From: Pseudomonas sp. KNUC1026
GTDB lineage: Bacteria > Pseudomonadota > Gammaproteobacteria > Pseudomonadales > Pseudomonadaceae
NCBI RefSeq assembly: GCF_021650705.1
Contig: NZ_CP087138.1
Location: 372,001-436,000, forward strand
Length of the DNA stretch: 64,000 nt
Direction of reading: 5' to 3'
The position numbers and the translations under genes are program-made. Under the pieces are notes generated by a model. It made no database searches, was not told where the DNA came from, and worked only from the letters and a program-made list of their open reading frames with translations. This document shows, in pieces, positions 19,495 to 29,463 of the stretch; position 1 is the stretch's first letter; each line of letters opens with the position of its first letter.

Positions 19495-20409
19495 ATGAAA
19501 CTCAATACCATCAACTTCATGGGCGTGCGCAATGTCGCGTTCGCCGTGACTGTGTTGCTCACCATCCTGGCGCTGTTCAGCTGGTTCCACAAAGGCATCA
19601 ACTTCGGCCTGGACTTCACTGGCGGCACCCAGATCGAGCTGACCTACCAGAAGGCTGCCGACCTGGGCGCGGTGCGTGAGGAGCTGGCCAAGGCCGGCTA
19701 TCACGAGGCCATCGTGCAGACCTTCGGCTCGGCCAACGAGCTGCTGGTGCGCATGCCTGGCGACGATGCCAAGCTGGGTAACGAAGTGGCTGCAGCGCTG
19801 CAGAAGTTCGGCGGCGACAACCCTGCAACCGTCAAGCGCGTGGAGTTCGTAGGCCCGCAGGTGGGCGAGGAGCTGCGTGACCAGGGTGGCCTGGGCATGC
19901 TGCTGGCCCTGGGCGGCGTGCTGGTGTACCTGGCGTTTCGCTTCCAGTGGAAGTTCGCTGTCGGCGCCATCGTTTCGCTGATTCACGACGTGGTCGTGAC
20001 GATGGGTATCCTGTCGTTCTTCCAGATCCAGTTCGACCTCACGGTGCTGGCTGCGGTGCTGGCGATCATCGGCTACTCGCTCAACGACACCATCGTGGTC
20101 TTCGACCGGGTCCGCGAAAACTTCCGCGTACTGCGCAAGGCCTCGCTGATCGAGAACATCAACGTTTCCACCACGCAGACGCTGCTGCGGACCATTGCCA
20201 CCTCGGTTTCGACCTTGCTGGCAATCGCGGCACTGCTGATCTTCGGCGGCGACAACCTGTTCGGCTTCTCCCTGGCGCTGTTCATCGGTGTGATGGCGGG
20301 TACCTACTCCTCCATCTATATCGCCAACGTGGTGCTGATCTGGCTGAAGCTCTCCAGCGACGACCTGATTCCTCCGGCCACCAAGGATGTGGTAGATGAG
20401 CGCCCCTGA
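19495..20409 (+). CDS. secF: Protein translocase subunit SecF
   Basis: The 304-aa protein has the SecF motif FGLDFTGGTQIELTY near residues 34-48, a small periplasmic domain, and five more membrane helices with IGYSLNDTIVVFDRVREN, the SecF counterpart of the SecD channel motif. The start at the ATG at 19495 is the usual family start (MKLNTINFMGVR). It partners SecD in the inner membrane. A strong terminator follows at 20436. Confidence 0.97.
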   Translation: MKLNTINFMGVRNVAFAVTVLLTILALFSWFHKGINFGLDFTGGTQIELTYQKAADLGAVREELAKAGYHEAIVQTFGSANELLVRMPGDDAKLGNEVAAALQKFGGDNPATVKRVEFVGPQVGEELRDQGGLGMLLALGGVLVYLAFRFQWKFAVGAIVSLIHDVVVTMGILSFFQIQFDLTVLAAVLAIIGYSLNDTIVVFDRVRENFRVLRKASLIENINVSTTQTLLRTIATSVSTLLAIAALLIFGGDNLFGFSLALFIGVMAGTYSSIYIANVVLIWLKLSSDDLIPPATKDVVDERP

Positions 20410-20435
20410 CGCTCTGGCTAGCCACTAAGCCCATG

Positions 20436-20469
20436 AAAAGGCGCAAGTATTGAACTTGCGCCTTTTTTG
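20436..20469 (+). terminator. Rho-independent terminator after secF
   Basis: AAAAGGCGCAAGT pairs with ACTTGCGCCTTTT across a 5-base loop, and the second arm runs into TTTTTTG. It closes the queA-tgt-yajC-secD-secF operon. Confidence 0.9.
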
Positions 20470-20528
20470 TTGCTCCAAGGCTTGGGGTTAGCCGCCATGA
20501 GCGGCGCCATACTTCAGGAGAGACTAAC

Positions 20529-21086
20529 GTGAACAAATCGTTGCTGATTGGTGCAGTGCTGGGTGCTGTCGGTGTCACCGCCGGGGGTGCAGTGGCGACC
20601 TACAGCCTCGTTAACAAAGGACCCGAGAACGCCGTGGTATTGGCGTCCGAACCGATCAAGGAACAGATCAAGACGCCTCGCAAAGAATGCCAGCAAGTCA
20701 ACGTGACGCGCCGCAAGCCCGTGCAGGATCAGCACCAGATCATTGGTAGCGTGGTCGGTGCGGTAGCAGGTGGCCTGCTGGGTAACCAGGTTGGCGGCGG
20801 TAATGGCAAGAAGATTGCCACGGTCGCTGGCGCCGTGGGCGGCGGTTACGCGGGCAACAAAGTGCAGGAGCACATGCAGAACAACGACACCTACACCACC
20901 ACTGAAACCCGTTGCAATACCGTCAACGACATCAGTGACAAGGTGGTGGGCTACAACGTTAAGTACCAGCTCAAGGGCCAGGTTGGCCAGGTTCGCATGG
21001 ACCATGACCCGGGTTCGAGCATTCCGGTGAACCAGCAGGGCCAGCTGGTATTGACTCAGAGCCAGCCGGGCCAACAAGCCCAGTGA
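20529..21086 (+). CDS. Glycine-zipper (SlyB/17 kDa antigen-like) envelope protein
   Basis: The 185-aa protein starts at a GTG at 20529 with AGGAGA about 8 bases upstream. It has an N-terminal hydrophobic segment (LLIGAVLGAVGVTAGGAVATYSL), a middle Cys region, and a double glycine zipper (IIGSVVGAVAGGLLGNQVGGG and IATVAGAVGGGYAGNKVQE), the rickettsia 17 kDa antigen-like 2TM fold. Such proteins sit in the envelope, often the outer membrane. There is no lipobox in the N-terminal segment, so it is probably anchored by the helix rather than by lipid. It lies between two terminators and is probably monocistronic. Confidence 0.85.
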   Translation: MNKSLLIGAVLGAVGVTAGGAVATYSLVNKGPENAVVLASEPIKEQIKTPRKECQQVNVTRRKPVQDQHQIIGSVVGAVAGGLLGNQVGGGNGKKIATVAGAVGGGYAGNKVQEHMQNNDTYTTTETRCNTVNDISDKVVGYNVKYQLKGQVGQVRMDHDPGSSIPVNQQGQLVLTQSQPGQQAQ

Positions 21087-21097
21087 TTCTGAGCCCC

Positions 21098-21137
21098 GCC
21101 CACAAAAAAAGCACCTCGAAGGTGCTTTTTTGTGGGC
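21098..21137. terminator. Bidirectional terminator between the glycine-zipper gene and suhB
   Basis: GCCCACAAAAAAAGCACC pairs with GGTGCTTTTTTGTGGGC over a short TCGAA loop. A/T runs lie inside both arms, so the hairpin can end transcription of both convergent genes. Confidence 0.85.
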
Positions 21138-21145
21138 CTGGAATA

Positions 21146-21961
21146 TCAGCGCTTGATCGAAGCCGGCAGGTGCGGCTGGATGGCGGTGAGCACCGCCTTG
21201 AAGCACTTGATGTTGCCCGCAACGATATGGCCCTTCTCGAGGAAGTCATGGCCACCGGTGAAGTCGCTCACCAGGCCGCCTGCTTCCTGGATCAGCAGTG
21301 CGCCGGCTGCCATGTCCCATTCCGACAGGCCCGACTCCCAGAAAGCATCGAAGCGGCCGGCCGCGACATAGGCCAGGTCGAGGCTGGCGGCGCCAGCGCG
21401 GCGGATGCCGGCGGTCTGGCCGACCAGGCTGCGGAACATGCCCAGGTAGTTGTCGAGGTGATCCATCTGGTTGTCGCGGAACGGGAAGCCTGTGCCCAGC
21501 AGGGCGCCTTCGAGGCTGGTGCGGCTGCTCACGCGCATGCGGCGGCCGTTGACCTGAGCGCCGTGGCCGCGGCTGGCGGTGAATTCTTCCTGGCGTACCG
21601 GGTCGAGCACCACGGCGTGTTCGAGGCGGCCGCGGTATTTGCAGGCGATGCTGACTGCGAAGTGAGGGACGCCACGCACGAAGTTGGTGGTGCCGTCGAG
21701 CGGGTCGATGACCCACAGGTACTCGGCGCCTTCGCCGGAGCCTGCATGCAGGCCGCTCTCTTCGCCGAGGATGCCGTGGGTGGGGTAGGCCTTGCGCAGG
21801 GCGTCGACGATCACACGCTCGGCGGCGCGGTCGACTTCGCTGACGTAATCCTTGGCGCCCTTTTCATCCACCTTGAGGGTATCCAGGCGCTCGATGGAGC
21901 GGAAGATCAGTTCACTGGCGCTGCGGGCGGCGCGCAGCGCGATATTCAGCATGGGCTGCAT
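21146..21961 (-). CDS. suhB: Inositol-1-monophosphatase SuhB
   Basis: The ATG at 21961 (MQPMLNIALRAARSA) is preceded by AGGTGA with an 8-base gap and is preferred to the GTG at 21973. The 271-aa protein has the lithium-sensitive phosphatase motifs GEESG, the metal-binding WVIDPLDGTTNF, and WDMAAGALLIQEAGG. SuhB hydrolyses inositol phosphate and in gamma-proteobacteria also joins rRNA antitermination complexes with NusA. It is divergent from trmJ. Confidence 0.97.
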   Translation of the reverse strand: MQPMLNIALRAARSASELIFRSIERLDTLKVDEKGAKDYVSEVDRAAERVIVDALRKAYPTHGILGEESGLHAGSGEGAEYLWVIDPLDGTTNFVRGVPHFAVSIACKYRGRLEHAVVLDPVRQEEFTASRGHGAQVNGRRMRVSSRTSLEGALLGTGFPFRDNQMDHLDNYLGMFRSLVGQTAGIRRAGAASLDLAYVAAGRFDAFWESGLSEWDMAAGALLIQEAGGLVSDFTGGHDFLEKGHIVAGNIKCFKAVLTAIQPHLPASIKR

Positions 21962-22108
21962 GGATGTGTTCACCTGGGGACGTTAAAAAAGAGCCGGGCA
22001 TTCTACCAGAAACTACGGCGGTAAAAAGAGCGTCGAGCAGTGCGTGGCGTTGTTTTCGTCGCTTCTGTAGTATCTGTGGCCCCCTTTGCGAACCGAGAGC
22101 GCCTTACC

Positions 22109-22867
22109 GTGCTGCAGAACATCCGTGTCGTGCTGGTCAACACCAGCCACCCCGGCAATATCGGCGGGGCGGCCCGTGCCATGAAGAACATGGGGCTGGC
22201 GCAGCTGGTACTGGTCGATCCCGTGGCGTTCCCCTCACCTGAAGCCAGTGCTCGGGCCTCAGGCGCTGACGACGTGCTGGTGGGTGCCCGTGTCGTGGCC
22301 ACCCTTGAAGAAGCTCTGGCGGGTTGCTCGCTGGTGCTGGGCACCAGTGCGCGCGACCGCAGCTTGCCCTGGCCCATGCTCGAGCCGCGTGAGTGCGGTG
22401 AAAAGGCCGTGCAGGCGGCTGCCTGCGAGCAGCAGGTGGCCCTGGTGTTCGGTCGCGAGCACGCAGGGCTCACCAACGATGAGCTGCAGCGATGTCATTT
22501 CCATGTGCACATTCCTTCCGACCCGGCCTTCAGCTCCCTGAACCTGGCCGCTGCGGTGCAGGTGCTGGCTTATGAGGTGCGTTGCGCCTGGCTGGCAGGC
22601 CAGCAAAAACCTGTGGCAGAGCAGGGCAGTGCAGCGCCGGCACTCGCCACCATGGATGAAATGGAAGGGTTCTACCGGCACCTTGAGGCCACGCTCGTAG
22701 AAGTCGGCTTTCTGGACCCGGCGAACCCCCGTCATCTGATGGCACGATTGCGCAGGCTGTTTGGCCGCAGCACCGTTGACCACACAGAAATGAGCATCTT
22801 GCGGGGCATTCTCACCGAAACCCAGAAGGCGGCACGGGGTGAGCCTCACAAGCGCAAGGAGCCCTGA
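22109..22867 (+). CDS. trmJ: tRNA Cm32/Um32 methyltransferase TrmJ
   Basis: The start is the GTG at 22109 ([17 protein letters not shown]), with GAGAG about 8 bases upstream. The 252-aa SPOUT-family protein has [32 protein letters not shown] and the knot motif [18 protein letters not shown]. TrmJ methylates the 2'-OH of C32/U32 in several tRNAs as a dimer. cysE starts one base after its stop, an arrangement found across Pseudomonas directly upstream of iscR. Confidence 0.95.
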   Translation: MLQNIRVVLVNTSHPGNIGGAARAMKNMGLAQLVLVDPVAFPSPEASARASGADDVLVGARVVATLEEALAGCSLVLGTSARDRSLPWPMLEPRECGEKAVQAAACEQQVALVFGREHAGLTNDELQRCHFHVHIPSDPAFSSLNLAAAVQVLAYEVRCAWLAGQQKPVAEQGSAAPALATMDEMEGFYRHLEATLVEVGFLDPANPRHLMARLRRLFGRSTVDHTEMSILRGILTETQKAARGEPHKRKEP

Positions 22868-22868
22868 A

Positions 22869-23660
22869 ATGTTCGAACGCATGCGAGAAGACATCCAAAG
22901 CGTATTCCACCGCGACCCTGCGGCGCGCAATGCGATCGAAGTGCTGACCTGCTACCCGGGGCTGCACGCTATCTGGTTGCATCGCGTGGCGCACGCGCTG
23001 TGGGCGCGCCGTTGGAAGTGGCTGGCGCGCTCGGTGTCCAATTTCAGCCGCTGGCTCACCGGCATCGAAATCCACCCGGGTGCCCGCATTGGCCGGCGCT
23101 TTTTCATCGACCATGGCATGGGTATCGTTATTGGGGAAACGGCTGAGCTGGGTGATGACGTCACCCTTTACCAGGGTGTAACCCTGGGTGGCACCAGCTG
23201 GAATGCCGGCAAGCGTCATCCCACGCTGGAAGATGGCGTGGTGGTGGGGGCGGGCGCCAAGGTGCTGGGGCCTTTCATCGTGGGTGCCGGCGCCAAGATT
23301 GGCTCCAACGCCGTTGTCACCAAAGCAGTGCCTGCCGGGGCTACGGCGGTGGGCATTCCCGCCAAGATCATCGTCAAGGACGTGCCCGATGATGCGCTGG
23401 ATGCGCAGCGCAAGGCCATGGCCGAGAAGATCGGCTTCGATGCCTATGGCCTGGCGGGAGAAATGCCGGACCCTGTAGCGCGCGCGGTTGGCCAGCTTCT
23501 CGACCACTTGCATGCGGTGGATAGCCGCCTTGAAGGCGTGTGCGGCGCGCTCACGCGCCTGGGTAGCGATTATTGCGCCAAGGAGCTGCCCGCGCTGCGC
23601 GATGAGGATTTCGACTGCGTCAAAGGCGAGCAGCCGGCAGAGCGAGCCGCCCACCCGTGA
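22869..23660 (+). CDS. cysE: Serine O-acetyltransferase
   Basis: The 263-aa enzyme makes O-acetylserine for cysteine synthesis. It has an N-terminal helical part ([20 protein letters not shown]) and the left-handed beta helix with hexapeptide repeats [46 protein letters not shown], and [24 protein letters not shown]. The His of IDHGMG and the KRHP stretch are the active-site region. It starts one base after trmJ. It precedes iscR by about 150 bases, so a cysteine-supplying gene stands directly upstream of the cysteine-desulfurase operon. Confidence 0.96.
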   Translation: MFERMREDIQSVFHRDPAARNAIEVLTCYPGLHAIWLHRVAHALWARRWKWLARSVSNFSRWLTGIEIHPGARIGRRFFIDHGMGIVIGETAELGDDVTLYQGVTLGGTSWNAGKRHPTLEDGVVVGAGAKVLGPFIVGAGAKIGSNAVVTKAVPAGATAVGIPAKIIVKDVPDDALDAQRKAMAEKIGFDAYGLAGEMPDPVARAVGQLLDHLHAVDSRLEGVCGALTRLGSDYCAKELPALRDEDFDCVKGEQPAERAAHP

Positions 23661-23710
23661 CCGCTGTATTGCCGTGAAGCTGTGATATCATCCGTCGCCG
23701 CTTCGCTGGC

Positions 23711-23768
23711 ATTCCCGAGTAATTCACTAGGTCTTTTAGTTGACTCTTTTACTCGGGAATCGCATACT
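23711..23768 (+). promoter_or_regulatory. isc operon promoter with IscR type-1-like site and a perfect 12-bp inverted repeat
   Basis: TTGACT (23740-23745) and CATACT (23763-23768) are spaced 17 bases apart, a sigma-70-type promoter. The 25 bases at 23736-23760 (TTAGTTGACT...ACTCGGGAAT) match the recalled type-1 IscR operator layout in most positions and cover the -35 and spacer, where [2Fe-2S]-IscR would repress. In addition, 23711-23722 (ATTCCCGAGTAA) is the exact inverse of 23749-23760, with 26 bases between. The second arm gives a possible extra half-site or a hairpin upstream of iscR. Function of the second arm is inference. Confidence 0.7.
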
Positions 23769-23812
23769 CGCCGCATCGTGAACCTTTTCTCGCAACCCGT
23801 GGTAACGATTCC

Positions 23813-24307
23813 ATGCGACTGACCACCAAAGGCCGATACGCCGTGACCGCCATGCTGGACCTGGCCCTCCACGCGCAGCGTGGCCCCGTCTCGCTGGCCG
23901 ACATCTCCGAGCGTCAGGGTATTTCTCTTTCCTACCTCGAGCAGTTGTTCGCCCGCCTTCGGCGCTCAAACCTGGTGTCCAGTGTGCGCGGCCCGGGGGG
24001 CGGCTATCAGTTGTCACGAGACATGCAAGGCATTCAGGTCGCTCAGGTGATCGATGCGGTCAACGAGTCGGTCGATGCCACTCGTTGCCAGGGCATGGGC
24101 GATTGCCATTCTGGCGACACCTGCCTCACCCATCACTTGTGGCTCGACCTGAGCCAACAGATTCATGAGTTCCTGAGTGGTATCAGTTTGGCCGATCTCG
24201 TCACCCGTCGTGAGGTGCTTGAAGTGGCCCAACGTCAGGACCAGCGCCGCTGTAGTACCGGGCGTGCGCCGATTCTGGACAAAATCGAAACGTCCGTCGT
24301 CGACTGA
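23813..24307 (+). CDS. iscR: Fe-S cluster-sensing transcriptional regulator IscR
   Basis: The 164-aa Rrf2-family protein has a winged helix ([47 protein letters not shown]) and the cluster ligands Cys92, Cys98, Cys104 and His107. As [2Fe-2S]-IscR it represses its own operon; in apo form it binds type-2 sites. It is the first gene of iscRSUA-hscBA-fdx-iscX and sits behind an IscR-type promoter, consistent with autoregulation. Confidence 0.97.
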   Translation: MRLTTKGRYAVTAMLDLALHAQRGPVSLADISERQGISLSYLEQLFARLRRSNLVSSVRGPGGGYQLSRDMQGIQVAQVIDAVNESVDATRCQGMGDCHSGDTCLTHHLWLDLSQQIHEFLSGISLADLVTRREVLEVAQRQDQRRCSTGRAPILDKIETSVVD

Positions 24308-24351
24308 CCGCCCCAGAAGCGGCGCGCGAGCCTGATAGGAGAAAGATCCAA

Positions 24352-25567
24352 ATGAAGTTGCCGATTTACCTCGATTATTCCGCCACCACGCCGGTCGACC
24401 CCCGCGTTGCCCAGAAGATGGTCGAGTGCCTGACCCTCGACGGCAACTTCGGCAACCCGGCCTCGCGCTCGCACGTCTTTGGCTGGAAGGCCGAAGAAGC
24501 CGTGGAGAATGCTCGCCGCCAGGTCGCCGACCTGATCAACGCCGACCCGCGCGAAATCGTCTGGACCAGCGGTGCCACCGAGTCCGACAACCTCGCCATC
24601 AAGGGCGTGGCGCACTTCTACTCGGGCAAGGGCAAACACCTGATCACCAGCAAGATCGAGCACAAAGCCGTGCTCGACACCGCTCGCCAGCTTGAGCGCG
24701 AAGGCTTCGAAGTGACCTATCTGGAGCCAGGCGAAGACGGCCTGGTCACTCCTGCCATGGTCGAAGCTGCCCTGCGCGAAGACACCATCCTGGTGTCGAT
24801 CATGCACGTGAACAACGAAATCGGCACCGTCAACGACATCGCGGCCATCGGGTGAACTCACCCGCAGCCGCGGCGTGCTGTTTCATGTCGATGGTGCTCA
24901 GTCGGCAGGCAAGGTCGAGATCGACATGGCCAAGCTCAAGGTCGACCTGATGTCCTTCTCTGCCCACAAGGCTTATGGCCCCAAGGGCATCGGCGCGCTG
25001 TATGTCAGCCGCAAGCCGCGTGTTCGCCTTGAAGCGACCATGCACGGCGGTGGCCACGAGCGTGGCATGCGGTCCGGCACCCTGCCGACCCACCAGATCG
25101 TCGGCATGGGCGAAGCTTTCCGCATCGCCAAAGAAGAGATGGCCAAGGATACCGCTCACGTCAAGGCGCTCTCCGATCGCTTCTACAAGCAGGTCGAAGA
25201 CCTCGAAGAGCTGTACGTGAACGGCAGCCTCACCCAGCGCGTGCCGCACAACCTGAACCTGAGCTTCAACTACGTTGAAGGCGAGTCTCTGATCATGTCC
25301 CTCAAGGACCTGGCCGTCTCGTCCGGTTCGGCCTGCACCTCGGCCTCGCTCGAGCCTTCGTACGTGCTGCGTGCGCTGGGCCGCAACGACGAGCTTGCAC
25401 ACAGTTCCATCCGTTTTGCCTTCGGCCGCTTCACCACCGAAGAAGAGATCGACTATGCCGCCGCGCAGGTGCGCACCGCGGTCACCAAGCTGCGTGAGCT
25501 GTCCCCGCTGTGGGACATGTTCAAGGATGGGGTTGACCTGTCCAAGATCGAGTGGGCTGCGCACTGA
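24352..25567 (+). CDS. iscS: Cysteine desulfurase IscS, one frameshift
   Basis: IscS is the PLP enzyme that supplies sulfur for Fe-S clusters and thiolated tRNAs. The first part ([52 protein letters not shown]) and second part ([31 protein letters not shown] with the PLP-Lys, and [14 protein letters not shown] with the persulfide Cys) lie in different frames. One G too many in 24850-24852 causes a stop at 24855; [10 protein letters not shown] is restored when it is removed. The corrected protein has the usual length of about 404 aa. As the gene is needed for growth, the break is almost surely an error in the sequence. Confidence 0.95.
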
Positions 25568-25656
25568 CATTCAAGTCGCCGTCGCGGGCCCGTCATGGGC
25601 CGCCCATCGGGCGGGCCCCAGAGCGACAACTGATGAGTTGAGAGGATAGACACACC

Positions 25657-26043
25657 ATGGCTTACAGCGAAAAGGTCATCGACCACTACGAAAATCCGCG
25701 CAATGTCGGCAAGTTCGACAAGGCAGACCCGGACGTCGGCACCGGCATGGTCGGTGCGCCGGCCTGCGGCGACGTGATGCAGTTGCAGATCAAGGTCAAC
25801 GGCGCAGGCGTGATCGAAGACGCCAAGTTCAAGACCTACGGCTGCGGTTCGGCGATCGCCTCCAGCTCCCTGGCGACCGAGTGGATGAAGGGCAAGACCC
25901 TGGACGAAGCCGAAACCATCAAGAACACCCAGCTGGCCGAGGAACTGGCTCTGCCACCTGTGAAGATCCACTGCTCGGTGCTCGCCGAAGACGCCATCAA
26001 GGCTGCCGTGCGCGACTACAAGCAGAAGAAAGGCCTGCTCTGA
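25657..26043 (+). CDS. iscU: Fe-S cluster scaffold IscU
   Basis: The 128-aa scaffold has the three cluster ligands Cys37 (PACGD with Asp39), Cys63 (YGCGSAIASSS) and Cys106 (HCSVLAED), and the LPPVK motif (99-103) recognised by HscA. It receives sulfur from IscS and builds [2Fe-2S] clusters. It follows iscS by about 90 bases and precedes iscA by 17. Confidence 0.98.
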   Translation: MAYSEKVIDHYENPRNVGKFDKADPDVGTGMVGAPACGDVMQLQIKVNGAGVIEDAKFKTYGCGSAIASSSLATEWMKGKTLDEAETIKNTQLAEELALPPVKIHCSVLAEDAIKAAVRDYKQKKGLL

Positions 26044-26060
26044 GCGGCTGAGGAGTTCCA

Positions 26061-26384
26061 ATGGCTATCACCATGACCGAAGCTGCCGCCAACCACGTAC
26101 GCCGCTCCCTGCAAGGGCGTGGCAAGGGTGACGGCATCCGCCTGGGTGTTCGCACCACTGGCTGTTCGGGCCTTGCATACGTGCTGGAGTTCGTGGACGA
26201 AGCCGACGGTGAAGACCAGGTGTTCGAAAGCCACGGCTTGAAGGTCGTCATTGACCCCAAGAGCCTGGTCTACCTGGACGGCACCGAGCTGGATTTCGTG
26301 CGCGAGGGTTTGAACGAAGGCTTCAAGTTCAACAACCCCAACGTGCGCGGTGAGTGCGGCTGCGGCGAAAGCTTCAACGTTTGA
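26061..26384 (+). CDS. iscA: A-type Fe-S carrier IscA
   Basis: This 107-aa protein has the HesB/IscA fold with ligand cysteines Cys35 ([13 protein letters not shown]) and Cys99/Cys101 (GECGCGESF). A-type carriers deliver clusters or iron to target proteins. An AGGAG-type site precedes the ATG at 26061. It is in the standard isc position. Confidence 0.98.
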   Translation: MAITMTEAAANHVRRSLQGRGKGDGIRLGVRTTGCSGLAYVLEFVDEADGEDQVFESHGLKVVIDPKSLVYLDGTELDFVREGLNEGFKFNNPNVRGECGCGESFNV

Positions 26385-26392
26385 GGCCAGCC

Positions 26393-26915
26393 GTGGGTAC
26401 TCCTTGCCATTACGCTCTGTTCGAGCTCGCGCCAGCCTTTCGCCTGGACCTCGATCACCTGGCTACGCGCTACCGGGAGCTTGCACGTGCCGTGCACCCC
26501 GACCGGTTCGCTGATGCTTCGGAGGCCGAGCAGCGCCAGGCGCTCGAGCGTTCTGCCGAGCTGAACGAAGCCTATCAGACCCTCAAGAGTGCGCCACGCC
26601 GCGCGCGTTACCTGCTGGCCATCAGTGGCCAGGAGGTGCCTGCAGGAAATTACCGTGCATGACCCGGAATTCCTGATGCAGCAGATGCAGTGGCGTGAAG
26701 AGCTCGAGGACCTGCAGGATAACGCCGACGTGGAGGGTATCGTGCCCTTCAAACAGCGTCTGAAGGTCGCCCAAAGCGCCCTGGAAGATGATTTCGCCGG
26801 CTGCTGGGACACCCCGGCAGAGCGTGAACAGGCCGAGCGCCTGATGCGCCGCTTGCAGTTTCTCGACAAGCTGGCGCAGGAAGTGCGCCGGCTCGAAGAG
26901 CGCCTCGACGATTAA
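26393..26915 (+). CDS. hscB: Fe-S co-chaperone HscB, one frameshift
   Basis: The start is a GTG at 26393 ([19 protein letters not shown]). HscB is a J-domain protein (HPDR in [12 protein letters not shown] is the HPD motif) that brings IscU to HscA. The J domain is in one frame up to SGQEVP; the C-terminal IscU-binding helical part ([40 protein letters not shown]) is in another. Removing one T at about 26641 gives EVPQEITVHD, the normal family junction, and a full-length protein of 173 aa. It is read as a sequence error. Confidence 0.93.
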
Positions 26916-26955
26916 CCCCGTGCCGCCTCGGCCGCACGCCTGGTAAATGACAAGC

Positions 26956-28818
26956 ATGGCTCTACTGCAGATCGCCGAACCCGGCCTGAGCCCCCAGCCG
27001 CACCAGCGCAAGCTGGCCGTGGGGATCGACCTGGGCACCACCAACTCGCTGGTCGCTTCCGTGCGCAGCGGGCTCTCCGAACCCCTGGCCGACGAGCAAG
27101 GCGCCGTTATCCTGCCTTCAGCGGTGCGCTACCACGCCGACCGCGTCGAGGTGGGTGCTGCTGCCCGGGCTGCCGCGTCGGCTGACCCCTTCAATACCGT
27201 GCTGTCGGTCAAGCGCCTGATGGGCCGCGGCGTTGCGGACGTTCACCAGTTGGGTGGGCAACTGCCGTATCGCTTTATCGAAGGCGAGTCGCATATGCCC
27301 TTCATCGATACCGTGCAAGGCCCCAAGAGCCCTGTGCAGGTGTCGGCCGACATCCTCAAGGTGCTGCGCCAGCGCGCTGAAGCCGCCTTGGGCGGGGAAC
27401 TGGTCGGTGCAGTGATTACCGTACCTGCCTATTTCGATGATGCCCAGCGCCAGGCAACCAAGGATGCCGCGCGCTTCGCCGGCCTGAACGTCCTGCGCCT
27501 GCTCAACGAACCTACCGCGGCCGCCGTCGCCTATGGCCTGGACCAGAACGCCGAAGGCGTCGTGGCCATTTATGACCTTGGCGGTGGCACCTTCGATATC
27601 TCCATTCTGCGCCTCACCGCCGGTGTGTTCGAAGTGCTGGCCACCGGCGGCGACACTGCGCTGGGTGGCGATGATTTCGACCATGCCATCGCTGCCTGGG
27701 TGATCGAGCAGGCCGGCCTCTCGCAGGACCTGGCTCCGGCCGCTCAGCGCCAGTTGCTGCAGATCGCCTGTGCTGCAAAGGAAGGCCTCAGTGACGCCGC
27801 CCGGGTGCCCTTGGCTTATGCCGATTGGGCTGGTGAGCTGACCCGTGAAGCGTTCGAGGCGCTGATCGAGCCGATGGTTGCCCGTAGCCTCAAGGCCTGC
27901 CGCCGTGCAGTGCGCGATGCGAACATCGAGATCGAGGAAGTCAGTGCGGTAGTCATGGTTGGCGGTTCGACCCGCGTGCCTCGCGTACGCCAGGCCGTAG
28001 GTGGCCTGTTCGGCCGCGAGCCGCTGATCGATATCGATCCCGACCAGGTGGTGGCTGTAGGTGCCGCTGTGCAGGCTGACCAGCTTGCCGGCAACCGCCG
28101 CGATGGCGGCGAACTGCTGCTGCTGGATGTCATTCCGCTGTCGCTGGGCCTTGAGACCATGGGTGGGTTGATGGAGCGGGTCATCCCGCGCAATACCACC
28201 ATTCCGGTTGCGCGTGGCCAGGATTTCACCACTTATAAAGATGGCCAGACGGCCATGATGATCCACGTGCTGCAAGGCGAGCGCGAGCTGATCACCGACT
28301 GCCGTTCGCTGGCGCGTTTCGAGCTGCGCGGCATTCCGCCGATGGTGGCGGGCGCTGCGAAGATTCGCGTGACCTTCCAGGTCGACGCCGACGGCCTGCT
28401 CAGCGTGTCGGCCCGTGAGCTGGCCTCGGGCGTCGAGTCGAGCATTCAGGTCAAGCCTTCCTATGGCCTGACCGACGGCGAAATCGCTCGCATGCTCAAG
28501 GATTCCTTCGCCCACGCAGCCACCGACAAGGACGCCCGCCAGCTGCGCGAGTACCAGGTGGACGCAGAGCGCCTGGTCGAGGCTGTTCGTGCGGCAGTGG
28601 CTGTGGACGGCGAGCGCCTGCTCGGCGCCGACGAGCGCGAGATGATCGAGCAGCACGTCAACGAGCTGGCCGAGCTTGCAAAAGGCAGCGACGGTGATGC
28701 GATCGAGGCCCAGACCAAGCGCCTTTCGCAATTGACCGACGCCTTCGCCGCGCGGCGTATGAATTCTACTGTCCAGGCCGCTCTGGCCGGGCGCACCCTG
28801 GACGATATCGAGGACTGA
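26956..28818 (+). CDS. hscA: Fe-S specialised Hsp70 chaperone HscA
   Basis: The 620-aa Hsp70 has the nucleotide-binding motifs [55 protein letters not shown] and [11 protein letters not shown], then the substrate domain with [14 protein letters not shown]. HscA uses ATP to help move clusters from IscU. The ATG at 26956 gives the usual Pseudomonas start. fdx begins three bases after its stop. Confidence 0.97.
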   Translation: MALLQIAEPGLSPQPHQRKLAVGIDLGTTNSLVASVRSGLSEPLADEQGAVILPSAVRYHADRVEVGAAARAAASADPFNTVLSVKRLMGRGVADVHQLGGQLPYRFIEGESHMPFIDTVQGPKSPVQVSADILKVLRQRAEAALGGELVGAVITVPAYFDDAQRQATKDAARFAGLNVLRLLNEPTAAAVAYGLDQNAEGVVAIYDLGGGTFDISILRLTAGVFEVLATGGDTALGGDDFDHAIAAWVIEQAGLSQDLAPAAQRQLLQIACAAKEGLSDAARVPLAYADWAGELTREAFEALIEPMVARSLKACRRAVRDANIEIEEVSAVVMVGGSTRVPRVRQAVGGLFGREPLIDIDPDQVVAVGAAVQADQLAGNRRDGGELLLLDVIPLSLGLETMGGLMERVIPRNTTIPVARGQDFTTYKDGQTAMMIHVLQGERELITDCRSLARFELRGIPPMVAGAAKIRVTFQVDADGLLSVSARELASGVESSIQVKPSYGLTDGEIARMLKDSFAHAATDKDARQLREYQVDAERLVEAVRAAVAVDGERLLGADEREMIEQHVNELAELAKGSDGDAIEAQTKRLSQLTDAFAARRMNSTVQAALAGRTLDDIED

Positions 28819-28821
28819 CCC

Positions 28822-29161
28822 ATGCCGCAGATCATCTTTCTGCCCCACGCCGAGCACTGCCCTGAAGGGGCGGTGGTCGAGGCCCAGCCAGGCGAGACCA
28901 TCATCGCCGCGGCCAAGCGCAACGACATCGACATCGAGCACGCCTGCGAGATGTCCTGTGCCTGCACCACCTGCCATGTGATCGTGCGTGAGGGTTTCCA
29001 GTCGCTGGAGGCCTCCGATGAGCTGGAGGACGATATGCTCGACAAGGCCTGGGGCCTGGAGCCTCATTCGCCGGCTGTCGTGCCAGGCAGTGGTCGGTGA
29101 CAAGGACCTGACTGTCGAAATCCCCGAATACACGATCAACCAAGTGTCCGAAGGCCACTGA
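28822..29161 (+). CDS. fdx: [2Fe-2S] ferredoxin, isc type, one frameshift
   Basis: The adrenodoxin-type ferredoxin has the ligand pattern CEMSCACTTCHVIV plus a distal Cys, and donates electrons during cluster assembly by IscS/IscU. In the sequence as given, the frame ends early at 29100 and the fourth ligand is lost. Removing one C at 29071/29072 restores HSRLSCQAVVGDKDLTVEIPE and the natural C terminus ending at 29161, including the fourth ligand Cys. iscX starts 13 bases on. Confidence 0.94.
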
Positions 29162-29174
29162 CAGGAAGCGACCA

Positions 29175-29375
29175 GTGAGTCTTCAATGGGTGGATGTGCA
29201 GGAAATCGCCATTCAATTGGCCGAAGCCCATCCTGAGGTGGACCCGCGTACCGTGAATTTCGTCGCCTTGCGCACCATGGCGATGCAACTGGACGGTTTT
29301 GATGATGATCCGAACCGCTGCGGCGAGAAGGTTCTGGAGGCTATCCAGGCCTTGTGGATCGAAGAAGCGGATTGA
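29175..29375 (+). CDS. iscX: Fe-S assembly protein IscX
   Basis: The 66-aa acidic protein (WVDVQEIAIQLAEAHPEVDP, FVALRTMAMQLDGF, VLEAIQALWIEEAD) matches IscX/YfhJ, a small IscS-binding protein that carries or regulates iron. It is the last gene of the isc operon and is followed by a terminator hairpin at 29404. Confidence 0.95.
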   Translation: MSLQWVDVQEIAIQLAEAHPEVDPRTVNFVALRTMAMQLDGFDDDPNRCGEKVLEAIQALWIEEAD

Positions 29376-29403
29376 AACGCACCGCGGTTAGGAATTACCC
29401 GAG

Positions 29404-29432
29404 AACCCGCGTATAATTCGCGGGTTTAATTT
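29404..29432 (+). terminator. isc operon terminator whose loop is a consensus -10 (TATAAT)
   Basis: AACCCGCG (29404-29411) pairs perfectly with CGCGGGTT (29419-29426), and TAATTTTT follows. The 7-base loop is TATAATT, so TATAAT (29412-29417) is a perfect -10 hexamer for ndk, whose ATG is at 29464. The -35 region (about 29389-29394, TAGGAA) is weak. The same DNA may therefore end isc transcription and start ndk transcription. Confidence 0.7.
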
Positions 29433-29463
29433 TTGGCTTCACTCACTCTTTTCGGAGTTTCAA

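Noticed and set aside
17574..19628. A 684-codon minus-strand frame opposite secD
   Set aside because: It is antisense to secD, shows no motif, and arises from third-position GC bias.
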